Shown: positions 17,645 through 26,598, numbered from the stretch's first letter. The stretch: 64,000 nt of DNA from Thermoplasmata archaeon (GCA_021806165.1 JAJZXY010000004.1:1-64000); one strand, 5' to 3'. Notes: generated by a model not told the origin, from the sequence alone. A program made the numbers and translations.

Positions 17645-18438
17645 CTCTGCACCAGCAGCTTTCCTGCCTCCTCCAGCGACTTCTTCTGGAAGAGGATTGA
17701 ACTGACAGCAGCGGTCATGTTCCTTGGGTCCCTGTGCTGCCAGATGTTCCTGCCGATGGAGACCCCCTTGGCACCTGCATTCATGCAGCCGGACACCATT
17801 TCAAGGACCTGCCTGTCGGAGTCCACCCTTGGACCGCCGGCGATGAGTACAGGCGCAGGGCACCCCCTGACAACCTCCCTGAATGTCTCCTCGTCACCCG
17901 TGTAGTTGACCTTGACAACATCCGCACCCACCTCTGCGCCGATGCGGGCCACGTGCCTGATCAGGTCCACATCGTACGGATCGGCGATGTCCTTGCCCCG
18001 TGCGTACATCATGGCAAGAAGCGGGATGCTCCAGTTCCTGCATTCAGAGACTATCTCCCCCATATCCTGGAGCATCCTGTCGTCATCCTCCGCACCGACG
18101 TTGACGTGGATGGATACGCCGTCGGCACCGAGCCTGATTGCCTCCTCCACGCTGGTCACTATGACCTTCCTGTTCGGGCGGGGCGAAAGGCTGGTGCTCG
18201 CCGACATATGGACTATGAGGCCAACGTCCCTTCCGTATCCACGGTGGCCGTATTCCACCAAACCTTTATGTATGACAATCGCAGTCGCGCCACCTAGTGA
18301 CACGTTATTGATTGTCTCTTGAATGTCCTCAATTCCTGCAACGGGACCGTCAGAGATGCCGTGGTCCATGGGAACAACAAGAGCGTTTCCCGTGTTCCTC
18401 TCAAAAATCCTTTCCAGTCTAATCTCTTTTCCGATCAT
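17641..18438 (-). CDS. aroA': 2-amino-3,7-dideoxy-D-threo-hept-6-ulosonate synthase (AroA', MJ0400 family)
   Basis: A class I aldolase-fold enzyme that condenses aspartate semialdehyde with 6-deoxy-5-ketofructose 1-phosphate, the entry step of the archaeal aromatic pathway. Motifs are VPMDHGISDGP, the Schiff-base region DVVKVNYTGD, and GGPRVDSD. The track offers GTG 18465 (MARNLTRF). A TATA-like element at 18472-18479 would place the transcript start near 18450, so ATG 18438 (MIGKEIRLERI) is preferred, with a leader of about 12 nt. First gene of the 16-gene run. A fructose-bisphosphate aldolase role is the alternative, but the context decides. Confidence 0.9.
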   Translation of the reverse strand: MIGKEIRLERIFERNTGNALVVPMDHGISDGPVAGIEDIQETINNVSLGGATAIVIHKGLVEYGHRGYGRDVGLIVHMSASTSLSPRPNRKVIVTSVEEAIRLGADGVSIHVNVGAEDDDRMLQDMGEIVSECRNWSIPLLAMMYARGKDIADPYDVDLIRHVARIGAEVGADVVKVNYTGDEETFREVVRGCPAPVLIAGGPRVDSDRQVLEMVSGCMNAGAKGVSIGRNIWQHRDPRNMTAAVSSILFQKKSLEEAGKLLVQS

Positions 18439-18470
18439 GGTAAATCGTGTCAGGTTCCTAGCCACACAAC

Positions 18471-18480
18471 ATATTTATAC
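18471..18480. promoter_or_regulatory. Shared bidirectional TATA-like element of the aromatic operon and its divergent regulator
   Basis: The ten bases atatttatac read as TATAAATA on the minus strand and TTTATA on the plus strand. About 25 nt downstream in each direction places starts near 18450 (minus) and 18501 (plus), roughly 10 nt ahead of ATG 18438 (aroA') and ATG 18511 (COG2150 regulator). This is an inference from archaeal promoter spacing; BRE-like bases are not obvious. Confidence 0.55.
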
Positions 18481-18510
18481 ATTATTGTACAGATGTATCC
18501 TTTGAAGTTC

Positions 18511-19011
18511 ATGTGGGAAGAAATTGCTCGTGAATTCGGAGTTTACCCTGGCCAGGCGAAGGTTGCAAGGCTCATGATCAAGCTTGGGCTGCGTGTCAGG
18601 GAAGGTAAGATCTACTGCGGAGACATCAGGCTGAGCGATGTCGCTCTCGCAAGGAGCGTGGGCGTTGACAGGCGCGTGGTGAGGGCGACAGCCGAGACAA
18701 TAAGCGGAAGCGCGGAGCTCATGCGGTTCTTCGGGAACCTGCTGCCGGTGGCAAACCTGAGCATGGCTGCGCACGACATGAACTGGGGAACCGTGGAGAT
18801 CAGCGTTGACGACCCGGAGCAGCCCGGGATCATAGCAGATGTGGCAAAGGTGATCGCGGATGCGGGCATAAGCATCAGGCAGGCAATCGTGGAGGACCCT
18901 GAGCTGAATGAGGACCCGAAGCTGTTTGTAGTCACCGAGTCGGAGGTGCCGCCGGAGCTGCTGCCCCTGCTGAGAAGGGCGAAGGGGGTCAAGGAACTCA
19001 CGCTTCGGTAG
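18511..19011 (+). CDS. ACT-domain predicted regulator of amino acid metabolism (COG2150)
   Basis: A 166-residue archaeal protein with an N-terminal helix-turn-helix-like half (YPGQAKVARLMIKLGLRV, then SVGVDRRVVRATAETI at about residues 47-62) and a C-terminal ACT domain (EQPGIIADVAKVIADAGISIRQAI). ACT domains bind amino acids, so a ligand-responsive repressor is plausible. The track starts at 18319, but those residues overlap aroA' antisense. The family normally begins MWEE, which matches ATG 18511, 10 nt past the predicted transcript start. It diverges from the aromatic supercluster and is the obvious candidate to control it. Confidence 0.85.
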   Translation: MWEEIAREFGVYPGQAKVARLMIKLGLRVREGKIYCGDIRLSDVALARSVGVDRRVVRATAETISGSAELMRFFGNLLPVANLSMAAHDMNWGTVEISVDDPEQPGIIADVAKVIADAGISIRQAIVEDPELNEDPKLFVVTESEVPPELLPLLRRAKGVKELTLR

Positions 19012-19020
19012 CGGGCAGGT

Positions 19021-22000
19021 TCATATCCTGAGAAGGCCAGGCTTACCCCTTATACCGAAGTCTATTGCCTCTGCCATTGCCTTGGCCCCCCTTACAGTTG
19101 TCACAAGCGGTATGCCTGTTTCGACGGCAACGCGCCGCATCATGGAGCCGTCCCTGACGCTCCCGGAGGCAACCCGCGGTGTGTTTATTACAAGTGAGAC
19201 AGCCCCGGATCTCATCAGGCCGATTGCATCGGGCTTCAGATTCTCGGACAGTTTGTAGGCGCGTGCTGCCGTTATCCCGTGCCTTTCCAGGAATTCCTGC
19301 GTTCCTCTGGTGGCGTAAAGTGTGAAGCCCATGCCTGCCAGCCTTGTGGCAATCGGCAACAGCTGCTCCTTGTCCGGATCGCTGACAGTGAGGTAAACAG
19401 CACCGTGCCTCGGAAGCCTGTAGCCGGCGGATGTGAATGCCTTCCATGCGGCTTCGGCATATGATGTGCCGATGCCCATGACCTCCCCGGTGCTCTTCAT
19501 TTCCGGCCCGAGCACGCTGTCGACCCCCCTGAGCTTGAGGAATGGGAAGACTGATGCCTTCACGGCGATCTTCTCTCCAATCCTGCTGTTGAGCTCAAAT
19601 TCATCCAGCGTATGGCCCAGTATGAGCTTCGTCGCAATCTTCGCGAGAGGGATGCCTGTAGCCTTGGAAACGAACGGTACGGTCCTGCTGCCCCGCGGGT
19701 TAGCTTCAAGCACATACACCCTCCCTTCCTTTACAGCGAACTGGTAGTTGGCCAGACCGCGGACTGAAAGCGCCCCTGTGAGGACGCGCGACTGCCTTTC
19801 TATTTCAGCGATCTCGCCTGGGCGGAGTGTCTGTGGAGGCATCACCATTGTAGCATCACCGGAGTGGACTCCGGCAGCCTCTATGTGCTCAAGTATGCCC
19901 CCTATGAATGTGCTGCTCCCGTCCGACAGGACGTCCACATCCACCTCGATCGCATTTGACAGGTAGCGTTCTATCAGGAGGCCGTTGGACATGGAAATGC
20001 TTGTGTCCCGGAGGTAGGATGCCATCTGCTCCTCATCGAAGACAATTTCCATCCCCCTTCCGCCTATAATGTTGGAAGGGCGGAGGATCAGGGGGTAGGA
20101 GAGTCGGGCTGCCGATGCTATCGCCTCCTCGGGCGAGAATGCCTCGAGGGACTCGGGCTGTTCCAGTCCCAGCCCCCTGACAAAGTCGGAGAACCTCTTC
20201 CTGTTGCCTGCAAGCACAAGCGACGAGGTCGGTGTCCCGAGTATCTTCACCACGCCTTCACCCTGCAGCTGCATGGCCGCGTTCAGGGCTGTCTGCCCGC
20301 CAAACTGCGTCATCACCCCGTACGGCTTTTCCCTGTTGATGACGTCCATGATATCCCCCTTCATGAGGGGTTCGAAGTAGAGCCTGGAACTCAGGTCAAA
20401 ATCGGTGGACACAGTCTCGGGATTGTTGTTGATTATGACTGCGTCGAAGCCCTCCTCTCTGGCGGAGATCGCGGCATGTACGCAGCAGTAGTCGAACTCT
20501 ATCCCCTGACCTATCCTGATTGGGCCGCCGCCGATTATGACCACGGTCCTCTTCCCCGAGAGTGAAACCTCATCCTCCCCACGGGAGGTACCGTAGTAGT
20601 AGGGGGTCTGAGCCTCGAATTCAGCCGCGCAGGTGTCAACCATCCTGAATGACTTCCCCCCTTCTGCGCCCCGCCCTCCAATCTTCTCCAGGTATCCGGG
20701 GCTGAAACCCATTGCAAGCGCCTCGTCCAGAGCGCCTTCTCTTCCAGCCCTGACACCGGCAGCCACATCGACCATGTGCGACATCTTTCTGAGGAAGAAT
20801 GTGTTCCAGCCCGTCTCCTTCGCTATCCTCTGAGCGGTGAACGAGCGGCCGAGGGCCTCTATTATGGCATATATCCTCCTGTCGGTGGGCCTCCTCAGCT
20901 CCTCGACTATCCTTGCATCATCCCATCCTGCGACCTCACCAGTCTCCAGGTCGGTAAGGCCCGTCTCCAGTGATCGCAGTGCCTTCAGCAGCGCCTCTTC
21001 GAATGACCGGCCGATGGCCATTGTCTCCCCCGTGCTCTTCATCTGCGTCCCGATCCGCCTGTCGGCAAACCTGAACTTGTCAAAGGGCCACCTTGGAATC
21101 TTCACAACAACATAGTCGAGTGCCGGTTCGAATGCAGCAGTCGTCTTCCTGGTTATCGCATTCTCAATCTCGTCGAGCCTCAGTCCCAGCGCTATCTTGG
21201 CAGCAACCCTCGCTATCGGGTAGCCTGTCGCCTTGGATGCGAGGGCGGAACTCCTTGATACGCGCGGGTTTACCTCGACAACCCTGAATTCGCCGGTCCT
21301 GGGATGGACGGCAAACTGCACATTGCACGCGCCCTCAATCCCCAGGGCCTCCGCAATCCGCAGCGCGGCACTTCTCAGCATCTGATGCTCCCTGTCGCTC
21401 AGGGTCTGAGCGGGGGCCACAACTATGCTGTCACCTGTGTGGACGCCCATAGGGTCAAGGTTTTCCATGTTGCAGATGATAATGCTGTTGCCTGCAGAAT
21501 CCCTGACCACTTCATACTCGTACTCCTCCCAGTTGAGTATGCTTTCCTCCACTATAACCTGGCCGATCCTTGAACTGGCAAGTCCTGTCCCGACCACGTA
21601 TTCGAGTTCATCGTCACTGCGGACAATCCCGCTCCCTGTCCCGCCGAGCGTGTATGCAGACCTGATCATGACAGGATAGCCGCCAAGCTCCTGGACGTAC
21701 TTCCTGGAATCGGCAATGGATGTGCATGTAAAACTCCTTGCCACTGGCAGGCCGGCCTTTATCATTGCTTCCCTGAAGAGCTCCCTGTCCTCGGAAGCGG
21801 CAATTGCAGACTGGTTTGAACCTAGAAGCCTGACTCCCCTGGAGGAGAGCATGCCCGCCTCCGACAGTTCGGAGCAGAGGTTAAGCGCTGTCTGGCCGCC
21901 CATCCCGCTGAATATGCCGTCAATGTGCTCCTCGTCCATTATGCGGGCAATCGTATCCGTGTTCATTGGTTCTATGTACACGGTGTCGGCAATCTCCCTG

Positions 22001-22152
22001 TCACTCTGTATAGTTGCCGGGTTGGAATTGAGAAGGACCACGTGAACGCCCTCCTCCCTGGATGCCTTGCATGCCTGGCTTCCTGAAAAGTCGAATTCGG
22101 CTGCCTGCCCGATGATTATCGGGCCCGACCCGACAACCAGGACCTTCTTCAG
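19021..22152 (-). CDS. carB: Carbamoyl-phosphate synthase large chain
   Basis: Makes carbamoyl phosphate from bicarbonate, ATP and ammonia supplied by CarA. It has duplicated ATP-grasp halves (GGTGSGIV first; GGRGMEIV second), the repeated VNPRVSRSSALASKATGYPIA / ANPRGSRTVPFVSKATGIPLA blocks (each shown in part), and a C-terminal MGS-like regulatory domain. The track start at GTG 22041 lacks the first ~37 residues. The frame stays open upstream and encodes KKVLVVGSGPIIIGQAAEFD, but contains no ATG/GTG/TTG. CTG 22152 is used here. A well-placed ATG at 22174 (after GGAGG) lies one frame off, so a +1 shift or an extra C at 22157-22159 is possible. Confidence 0.88.
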   Translation of the reverse strand: MKKVLVVGSGPIIIGQAAEFDFSGSQACKASREEGVHVVLLNSNPATIQSDREIADTVYIEPMNTDTIARIMDEEHIDGIFSGMGGQTALNLCSELSEAGMLSSRGVRLLGSNQSAIAASEDRELFREAMIKAGLPVARSFTCTSIADSRKYVQELGGYPVMIRSAYTLGGTGSGIVRSDDELEYVVGTGLASSRIGQVIVEESILNWEEYEYEVVRDSAGNSIIICNMENLDPMGVHTGDSIVVAPAQTLSDREHQMLRSAALRIAEALGIEGACNVQFAVHPRTGEFRVVEVNPRVSRSSALASKATGYPIARVAAKIALGLRLDEIENAITRKTTAAFEPALDYVVVKIPRWPFDKFRFADRRIGTQMKSTGETMAIGRSFEEALLKALRSLETGLTDLETGEVAGWDDARIVEELRRPTDRRIYAIIEALGRSFTAQRIAKETGWNTFFLRKMSHMVDVAAGVRAGREGALDEALAMGFSPGYLEKIGGRGAEGGKSFRMVDTCAAEFEAQTPYYYGTSRGEDEVSLSGKRTVVIIGGGPIRIGQGIEFDYCCVHAAISAREEGFDAVIINNNPETVSTDFDLSSRLYFEPLMKGDIMDVINREKPYGVMTQFGGQTALNAAMQLQGEGVVKILGTPTSSLVLAGNRKRFSDFVRGLGLEQPESLEAFSPEEAIASAARLSYPLILRPSNIIGGRGMEIVFDEEQMASYLRDTSISMSNGLLIERYLSNAIEVDVDVLSDGSSTFIGGILEHIEAAGVHSGDATMVMPPQTLRPGEIAEIERQSRVLTGALSVRGLANYQFAVKEGRVYVLEANPRGSRTVPFVSKATGIPLAKIATKLILGHTLDEFELNSRIGEKIAVKASVFPFLKLRGVDSVLGPEMKSTGEVMGIGTSYAEAAWKAFTSAGYRLPRHGAVYLTVSDPDKEQLLPIATRLAGMGFTLYATRGTQEFLERHGITAARAYKLSENLKPDAIGLMRSGAVSLVINTPRVASGSVRDGSMMRRVAVETGIPLVTTVRGAKAMAEAIDFGIRGKPGLLRI

Positions 22153-22160
22153 GTGAGGGT

Positions 22161-23249
22161 CTATCGGCGTGCATCTCCCTCCTTTTCAACTATAGCGGAG
22201 AAGAGGTCATACATGAACCTCGTGTCCGAAGGGCCCGGGCCGCCTTCGGGATGGTACTGCGACGTGATTATCCGGCCGTTCTCGTGAGTCAGGCCCTCGA
22301 CGGTGCCGTCATTGAGACTTGTCTGTGTTATCCGCATCGGCAGATCTGCTATTGAATCCGCCTCGAGCCCGAAGCCGTGGTTCTGCGAGGTGATGTATAC
22401 CCTCCCGCCCATCCTGACCGGATGATTGGTTCCCCTGTGCCCGAACTTCAGCTTGAAGCTTTTCGCCCCGTGCGAGAGCGCGAGCAGCTGGTGCCCTAGG
22501 CAAACGCCCAGTACAGGGTAATCCTCTGAAAGCCTGCGTAGAGTCTCAACCGTCCCGCGCATCGCGGCATGGGAAGGATCACCCGGACCGCTCGATACTA
22601 CGATGCAGTCCGGTTCAAGTGCCTGTATCTTCCCGTATGATGCTGAATAGGGGACGACGTACGTCCTGAAACGCGAGGATATGTCCCTGAGCAGGTTGTT
22701 TTTCATGCCGCAGTCTATGATGATTGCCGTCCGTCCTTCGCCATAGGGTCCCCTGACGCGGGGAGTGCTTACCTCTCCCACCAGGTTCTCATCCCATGCA
22801 TTCTTCATGCGGGCAAGCTCCCCGATCCTCGACTCCGCCTCGCGCCTGCCTGACGAGGGCAGAATAATCCCTTTCATTGTTCCATGCGTCCGGACCTTCC
22901 TGACAAGGGAGCGGGTGTCAACGCCCTCGAGGGCGGGAATGCCGTGGCGCCGAAGGAAGTCGCTGAAGCCTGTCCCTGCGCCCACCGAAACGGAGGTGTT
23001 CTCTGAAACAACAATGCCCCTCACCTGCGGTACGCGCGACTGGAGGTCTGAAGAGGCAAAGGAGTAATTGCCCACCAGCGGGTAGCAGAAAACCAGTATC
23101 TGCCCCCTGTAGGAAGGGTCGGTGATTGACTCCTCATAGCCAGTCATCGAGGTTGTGAATACAACCTCACCGTATGCTTCAGCAGGATTACCGAAAATGC
23201 TGCCTTCAAAAAAAGTCCCGTCCTCTAGCAGCAAGCCTGCATTTTTCAA
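22161..23249 (-). CDS. carA: Carbamoyl-phosphate synthase small chain
   Basis: The glutaminase subunit of carbamoyl-phosphate synthase. The N-terminal CarA-specific domain contains GEVVFTTSMTGYEESITDPSY. The C-terminal class I amidotransferase domain has VSSGPGDP, GVCLGHQLLALSHG (nucleophile Cys), GHRGTNHPV and the His-Glu in QYHPEGGPGP. The start is TTG 23249 (KNAGLLLEDG). An upstream TATA-like aactaataa lies around 23284. It is followed immediately by carB in the usual order. The product feeds pyrimidine and arginine synthesis. Confidence 0.93.
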   Translation of the reverse strand: MKNAGLLLEDGTFFEGSIFGNPAEAYGEVVFTTSMTGYEESITDPSYRGQILVFCYPLVGNYSFASSDLQSRVPQVRGIVVSENTSVSVGAGTGFSDFLRRHGIPALEGVDTRSLVRKVRTHGTMKGIILPSSGRREAESRIGELARMKNAWDENLVGEVSTPRVRGPYGEGRTAIIIDCGMKNNLLRDISSRFRTYVVPYSASYGKIQALEPDCIVVSSGPGDPSHAAMRGTVETLRRLSEDYPVLGVCLGHQLLALSHGAKSFKLKFGHRGTNHPVRMGGRVYITSQNHGFGLEADSIADLPMRITQTSLNDGTVEGLTHENGRIITSQYHPEGGPGPSDTRFMYDLFSAIVEKEGDARR

Positions 23250-23342
23250 TTGAGATACCTTTGTTGCATTATCATCTCGTACTTATTAGTTTTCTGAAAA
23301 ACGGCTGCCTCCCCGTCAGATCGGCCTGATAAACCCGGACGA

Positions 23343-23594
23343 TCACAGGAAGTTGCCGCGCCTGATGACAAGAGCCAGGCCGACAGCGGAAACAAGTGCA
23401 ACTGCGATGCTGACGGCAGTGTAGTCGAACTGGTTGAGTGCCTGCCCTGCCGTGCTGTTTGCAGCTGCCTGCGTCCCTCCCTGTGTGCTGACCCCGGTGG
23501 AGAACGACACTGCGTGGTGTGCAGACTGCATGACGAGCAGGATGACGACAAGAAGCGCCATGGCAGCGAAAATGCCAGCCGCAGTTGAATTCAT
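23343..23594 (-). CDS. Small two-helix membrane protein of unknown function
   Basis: An 83-residue protein with a hydrophobic segment at residues about 7-25 (IFAAMALLVVILLVM) and a second at about 58-76 (AVSIAVALVSAVGLALVI), separated by a Ser/Thr/Gly/Ala/Gln-rich loop (about 27-55) and ended by basic RRGNF. The loop is probably extracytoplasmic and the ends inside (positive-inside rule). Upstream, atctaaataaa at about 23616-23626 looks like a TATA box. I do not recognise a family. It is a real gene candidate because start, promoter and topology agree. Confidence 0.6.
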   Translation of the reverse strand: MNSTAAGIFAAMALLVVILLVMQSAHHAVSFSTGVSTQGGTQAAANSTAGQALNQFDYTAVSIAVALVSAVGLALVIRRGNFL

Positions 23595-23642
23595 GTCTTA
23601 TCGGAGGAGATGTACCTTTATTTAGATATTTTCAGGCAATTC

Positions 23643-24839
23643 TCATGCCTCCAGCCTTGCGCTCCTCTTCCTCTTTCTTGAATCCACGCGCATGGACTTC
23701 ATCTCCTTCACCATCCTTTCAAGCCTGCCCAGAAGCTCCTGGACTGTCTGCAGCGGCTCCCAGTCGAAAGCCTTAGCCACAAACAGCCTGTCGACTGTGA
23801 GCAGTTTGGCGCTTATCGAGTACTTCACCTTGCTGAATTCACTGCTGTAGGTGTGTATGTGCAGGTAGAGAGAAACAGGCCTTGAGATCTTTTCAATTCT
23901 GTTCATGCTCTTCTGTATCTCCCCGTACATCTCCTCCAGTATTCCCTCATCCGAAAGACCCGTAATCTGCACATATACGGATTCCCTCACCTTAAGCGAG
24001 GCCACCATCTGGGCAACGTCGAACTGCGTTACAATCCCAGCAGGCTTTCCGTCCTCCAGCACCGGTATTGACAGGAGTTTCTGGTTCAGCATGAGCTTCA
24101 TTGCCTTTTCCATCCTGTCGCCTGACGCAACTGTGCGGTAATCCTTCCTTGCAAGGCTCCCCACCGTGACTTCCACGGGATTGGCATTTCCCACCATCTC
24201 GCCGAATGTCTGACTGGACTTGCTTCTGACGCCCAGCGGTATCAGGTCGGTGATGGTGAGCATAGACGTCATCCTGCCGCTGTCATCCACGACAGGTATG
24301 GTCCGGATGCCCGTTGATCTCATTGTTTCATACGCCCTCTCCACGTATTCCCGCTCCGAGAGGGTGATGACGGAAGAGGTCATTACCTCCGAAATCCCGA
24401 CCCTGCCGAGCTCCTTGACGCCGGATGCAAGCCGTACCAGGAGCGTCCTGTCGGCAATCCCCACGATCCGTCCGTCCTCCGTCACAGGAAGCTGCCTGTA
24501 TCTTGTGTTTATTATTGCCTCAGCCAGGTCAAACAGGTTGCTCCATGGGTGAAGTTCGGGCGGGATGGACATAAGCGTCTTCACCTTGGTGGTAGGCGGA
24601 AGAGTGCGCCTCCTGACAATTGTCTTGAGGGAGAGCACGCCCACGACCTTCTTCCTGTCCATTACAGGTATTTCATCGAGTTCCCTCTCCACCATCTTGC
24701 TGACAACGTTCCTTATCTCCTCCTCGGGCCTTGCATAGACAAGCTCCCCCTCCACCCCGGGTTTGCCGATGGATATTTTCGAAATTCTGCCGGCCAGGAC
24801 GCTGACATCCGTCATAGAACCGAATATTGTGCTTTCCAT
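23643..24839 (-). CDS. Four-CBS-domain protein with C-terminal ribosome-hibernation-like domain
   Basis: A 398-residue cytoplasmic protein. Four CBS motifs occupy about residues 20-290 (e.g. ELDEIPVMDRKKVVGVLS; YRQLPVTEDGRIVGIAD; GIRTIPVVDDSGRM; LLSIPVLEDGKPAGIVT), forming two Bateman modules that usually bind adenosyl ligands. The last ~105 residues (VYVQITGLSDE ... KVKYSISAKLLTVDRLFVAKAFDW, shown in part) have the strand-helix pattern and sequence rhythm of RaiA/HPF-type proteins, though this is a visual match only. The gene starts 1 nt after the glyS stop, so it is co-translated with a tRNA synthetase. A translation-linked energy sensor is plausible. Confidence 0.7.
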   Translation of the reverse strand: MESTIFGSMTDVSVLAGRISKISIGKPGVEGELVYARPEEEIRNVVSKMVERELDEIPVMDRKKVVGVLSLKTIVRRRTLPPTTKVKTLMSIPPELHPWSNLFDLAEAIINTRYRQLPVTEDGRIVGIADRTLLVRLASGVKELGRVGISEVMTSSVITLSEREYVERAYETMRSTGIRTIPVVDDSGRMTSMLTITDLIPLGVRSKSSQTFGEMVGNANPVEVTVGSLARKDYRTVASGDRMEKAMKLMLNQKLLSIPVLEDGKPAGIVTQFDVAQMVASLKVRESVYVQITGLSDEGILEEMYGEIQKSMNRIEKISRPVSLYLHIHTYSSEFSKVKYSISAKLLTVDRLFVAKAFDWEPLQTVQELLGRLERMVKEMKSMRVDSRKRKRSARLEA

Positions 24840-24840
24840 G

Positions 24841-26598
24841 TCATTCAGCCTCGTTTTCGCCCTTCTCCTCTTCAGCTGCTTCGGTCAACACGCCGACCCT
24901 GTCAAGTCTTTCACCCGACAGCAGTCTTGCGAGTGAGTTCACGACATCATCAAGCGGGGTGCGAACCTGCCTCCTGGTGTCCCTCTCCCTGATTGTGACT
25001 GTCTCCTCATCCAGTGTAGTGTTGTCCACCGTAATACAATATGGCGTTCCGACTTCATCCATTCTTGCATACCTTCTGCCGATTGAGCCCGTTTCGTCGT
25101 AATAAGGCTCCATACCTGCTGCGAGCATTTTCCCCTCTATGGAGGCCGCCGCATCCCTGAGCCCCTGTTCGGATGTCATTGGAAAGACCCCGGCCTTTAT
25201 CGGAGCCACGGGTCCTGGAAGCCTGAGAACCGTGTATCCCCCAGCTGATGTAAAACTGTGCTCGAGCGCAGAGTAGAATATCCTGTCGAGTCCCAGGGAT
25301 GGTTCTATGACGTGCGGGACAAACTTATCCCCCTTCACCTTCTCCTCCACCTCTGCAACCGAAAAGAACTCCTTCCCTATACTGTGCTCGCTGCCGCCAG
25401 CCTTCACGGAGACATGGTCCTTTCCTGCCGCCTCGTCTGCGGGAAGGCGCTCAATCGCGGATGCAATCTCCCCTGCCAGCGCCTTGTAGACCGGGCCTAG
25501 TTTCGACCTGTTTGCCCTGACTGTCATCCTCCTCTCCGTCCTCTCCTCAGAACTGCGGCGGAAAAAGGTCAGATCGGCAGATGACCCCTTTATGTGGGCG
25601 GCCAGATCATAATCCCCCCTGTCGGCTATTCCGCCAAGCTCCAGCCAGCCGCTTGATAGCTCGGCCTCGAAATCCCATGTTTCCCTGGAATAATGGGCCA
25701 TCTCATCCTTCTCATGCTGGCGGAATCTGCTCCTCGCAGGGTCGATCCCGACCTCTGTCATCAGCTTCATGGTCAGGTGCATGAAATAGGCAAGGACCTC
25801 GCTGCCGATTATGCCGTCGGCAACCGCCTTCCCAATCTCAACCCTGACAGGTTTCCCGCCCCGGGGGACAAGAGATAGCTTCTCCCGCCTGATGCTGTCG
25901 AAACCCCTCCAGTGCTTCTGTTCAGGATCGACGAACAGCTCAGCCTCCAGCATATTGAGCTCCCTGAGTCTCACCAGACCCTGCCTGGGGGATATCTCAT
26001 TCCTGTAACCCCGCCCTGTCTGGATGGCGCCGAAAGGCAGCTTCTCCCTGAAGAAGCGGTTGAGCTGCTGAAAACTCATGAAGATGCCCTGGGCGGTCTC
26101 CGGCCTGAGGTATCCGGGTTTGTTCCCGGACGGTCCTATGTGGGTCTGGAACATCAGGTTGAACGGGCGCGGGCTGCTGAAGCTCCTGCTGCCGCACCTC
26201 GGGCAGCGTGCATCCCCCGAAGCAATTCTGGCCGATATGGTTTCCAGGGTGGCAGGTTCGCCGCCGATGTCCACTATATGATCGGCTCTGAAAGACTCGT
26301 GGCACTTTTCACAGTCGACCAGGAAATCTGTGAAGAAGTCCAGATGGCCGGAGGACCGGAATACTACCTCGGGGTTGACGGTGGGAGTGTCTATCTCATA
26401 GAATCCCTCGGCCCTGAACAGTCTTCTCCAAACTCCGGATATGTTGTTCCTGAAGATGGTCCCGAGCGGGCCGTAGTCGTAGAAGCCCGCCACACCACCA
26501 TATATTTCGAACGATGGCCAGAAGAAGCCACGGCGCTTCGACATCGACAGCAGCTTCTCCGCGATGTCGCCGCCCTCTTCCCCTTTTGCATTCGGCAT
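24841..26598 (-). CDS. glyS: Glycyl-tRNA synthetase (alpha2, archaeal/eukaryotic type)
   Basis: Class II synthetase of 585 residues. Motif 1 lies in YDYGPLGTIFRNN. A zinc ribbon is seen (CEKC about residue 97, CPRC about 137). Motif 2 is GYRNEISPRQGLVRLRE, then ELNMLEAELF. Motif 3 contains EPSLGLDRIFYSALEHSF. The C-terminal anticodon-binding domain has VDNTTLDEETVTIRERD. It charges tRNA-Gly; a tRNA-Gly gene lies at 56765 in this window. The start is ATG 26598. The upstream AT-rich region (26620-26710) contains candidate TATA boxes for both this gene and the divergent HTH_10 gene. Confidence 0.95.
   Translation of the reverse strand: MPNAKGEEGGDIAEKLLSMSKRRGFFWPSFEIYGGVAGFYDYGPLGTIFRNNISGVWRRLFRAEGFYEIDTPTVNPEVVFRSSGHLDFFTDFLVDCEKCHESFRADHIVDIGGEPATLETISARIASGDARCPRCGSRSFSSPRPFNLMFQTHIGPSGNKPGYLRPETAQGIFMSFQQLNRFFREKLPFGAIQTGRGYRNEISPRQGLVRLRELNMLEAELFVDPEQKHWRGFDSIRREKLSLVPRGGKPVRVEIGKAVADGIIGSEVLAYFMHLTMKLMTEVGIDPARSRFRQHEKDEMAHYSRETWDFEAELSSGWLELGGIADRGDYDLAAHIKGSSADLTFFRRSSEERTERRMTVRANRSKLGPVYKALAGEIASAIERLPADEAAGKDHVSVKAGGSEHSIGKEFFSVAEVEEKVKGDKFVPHVIEPSLGLDRIFYSALEHSFTSAGGYTVLRLPGPVAPIKAGVFPMTSEQGLRDAAASIEGKMLAAGMEPYYDETGSIGRRYARMDEVGTPYCITVDNTTLDEETVTIRERDTRRQVRTPLDDVVNSLARLLSGERLDRVGVLTEAAEEEKGENEAE

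Noticed and set aside
18319-18510. N-terminal extension of the ACT regulator
   Set aside because: It overlaps aroA' antisense and precedes the predicted transcript start; the family begins at MWEE (18511).
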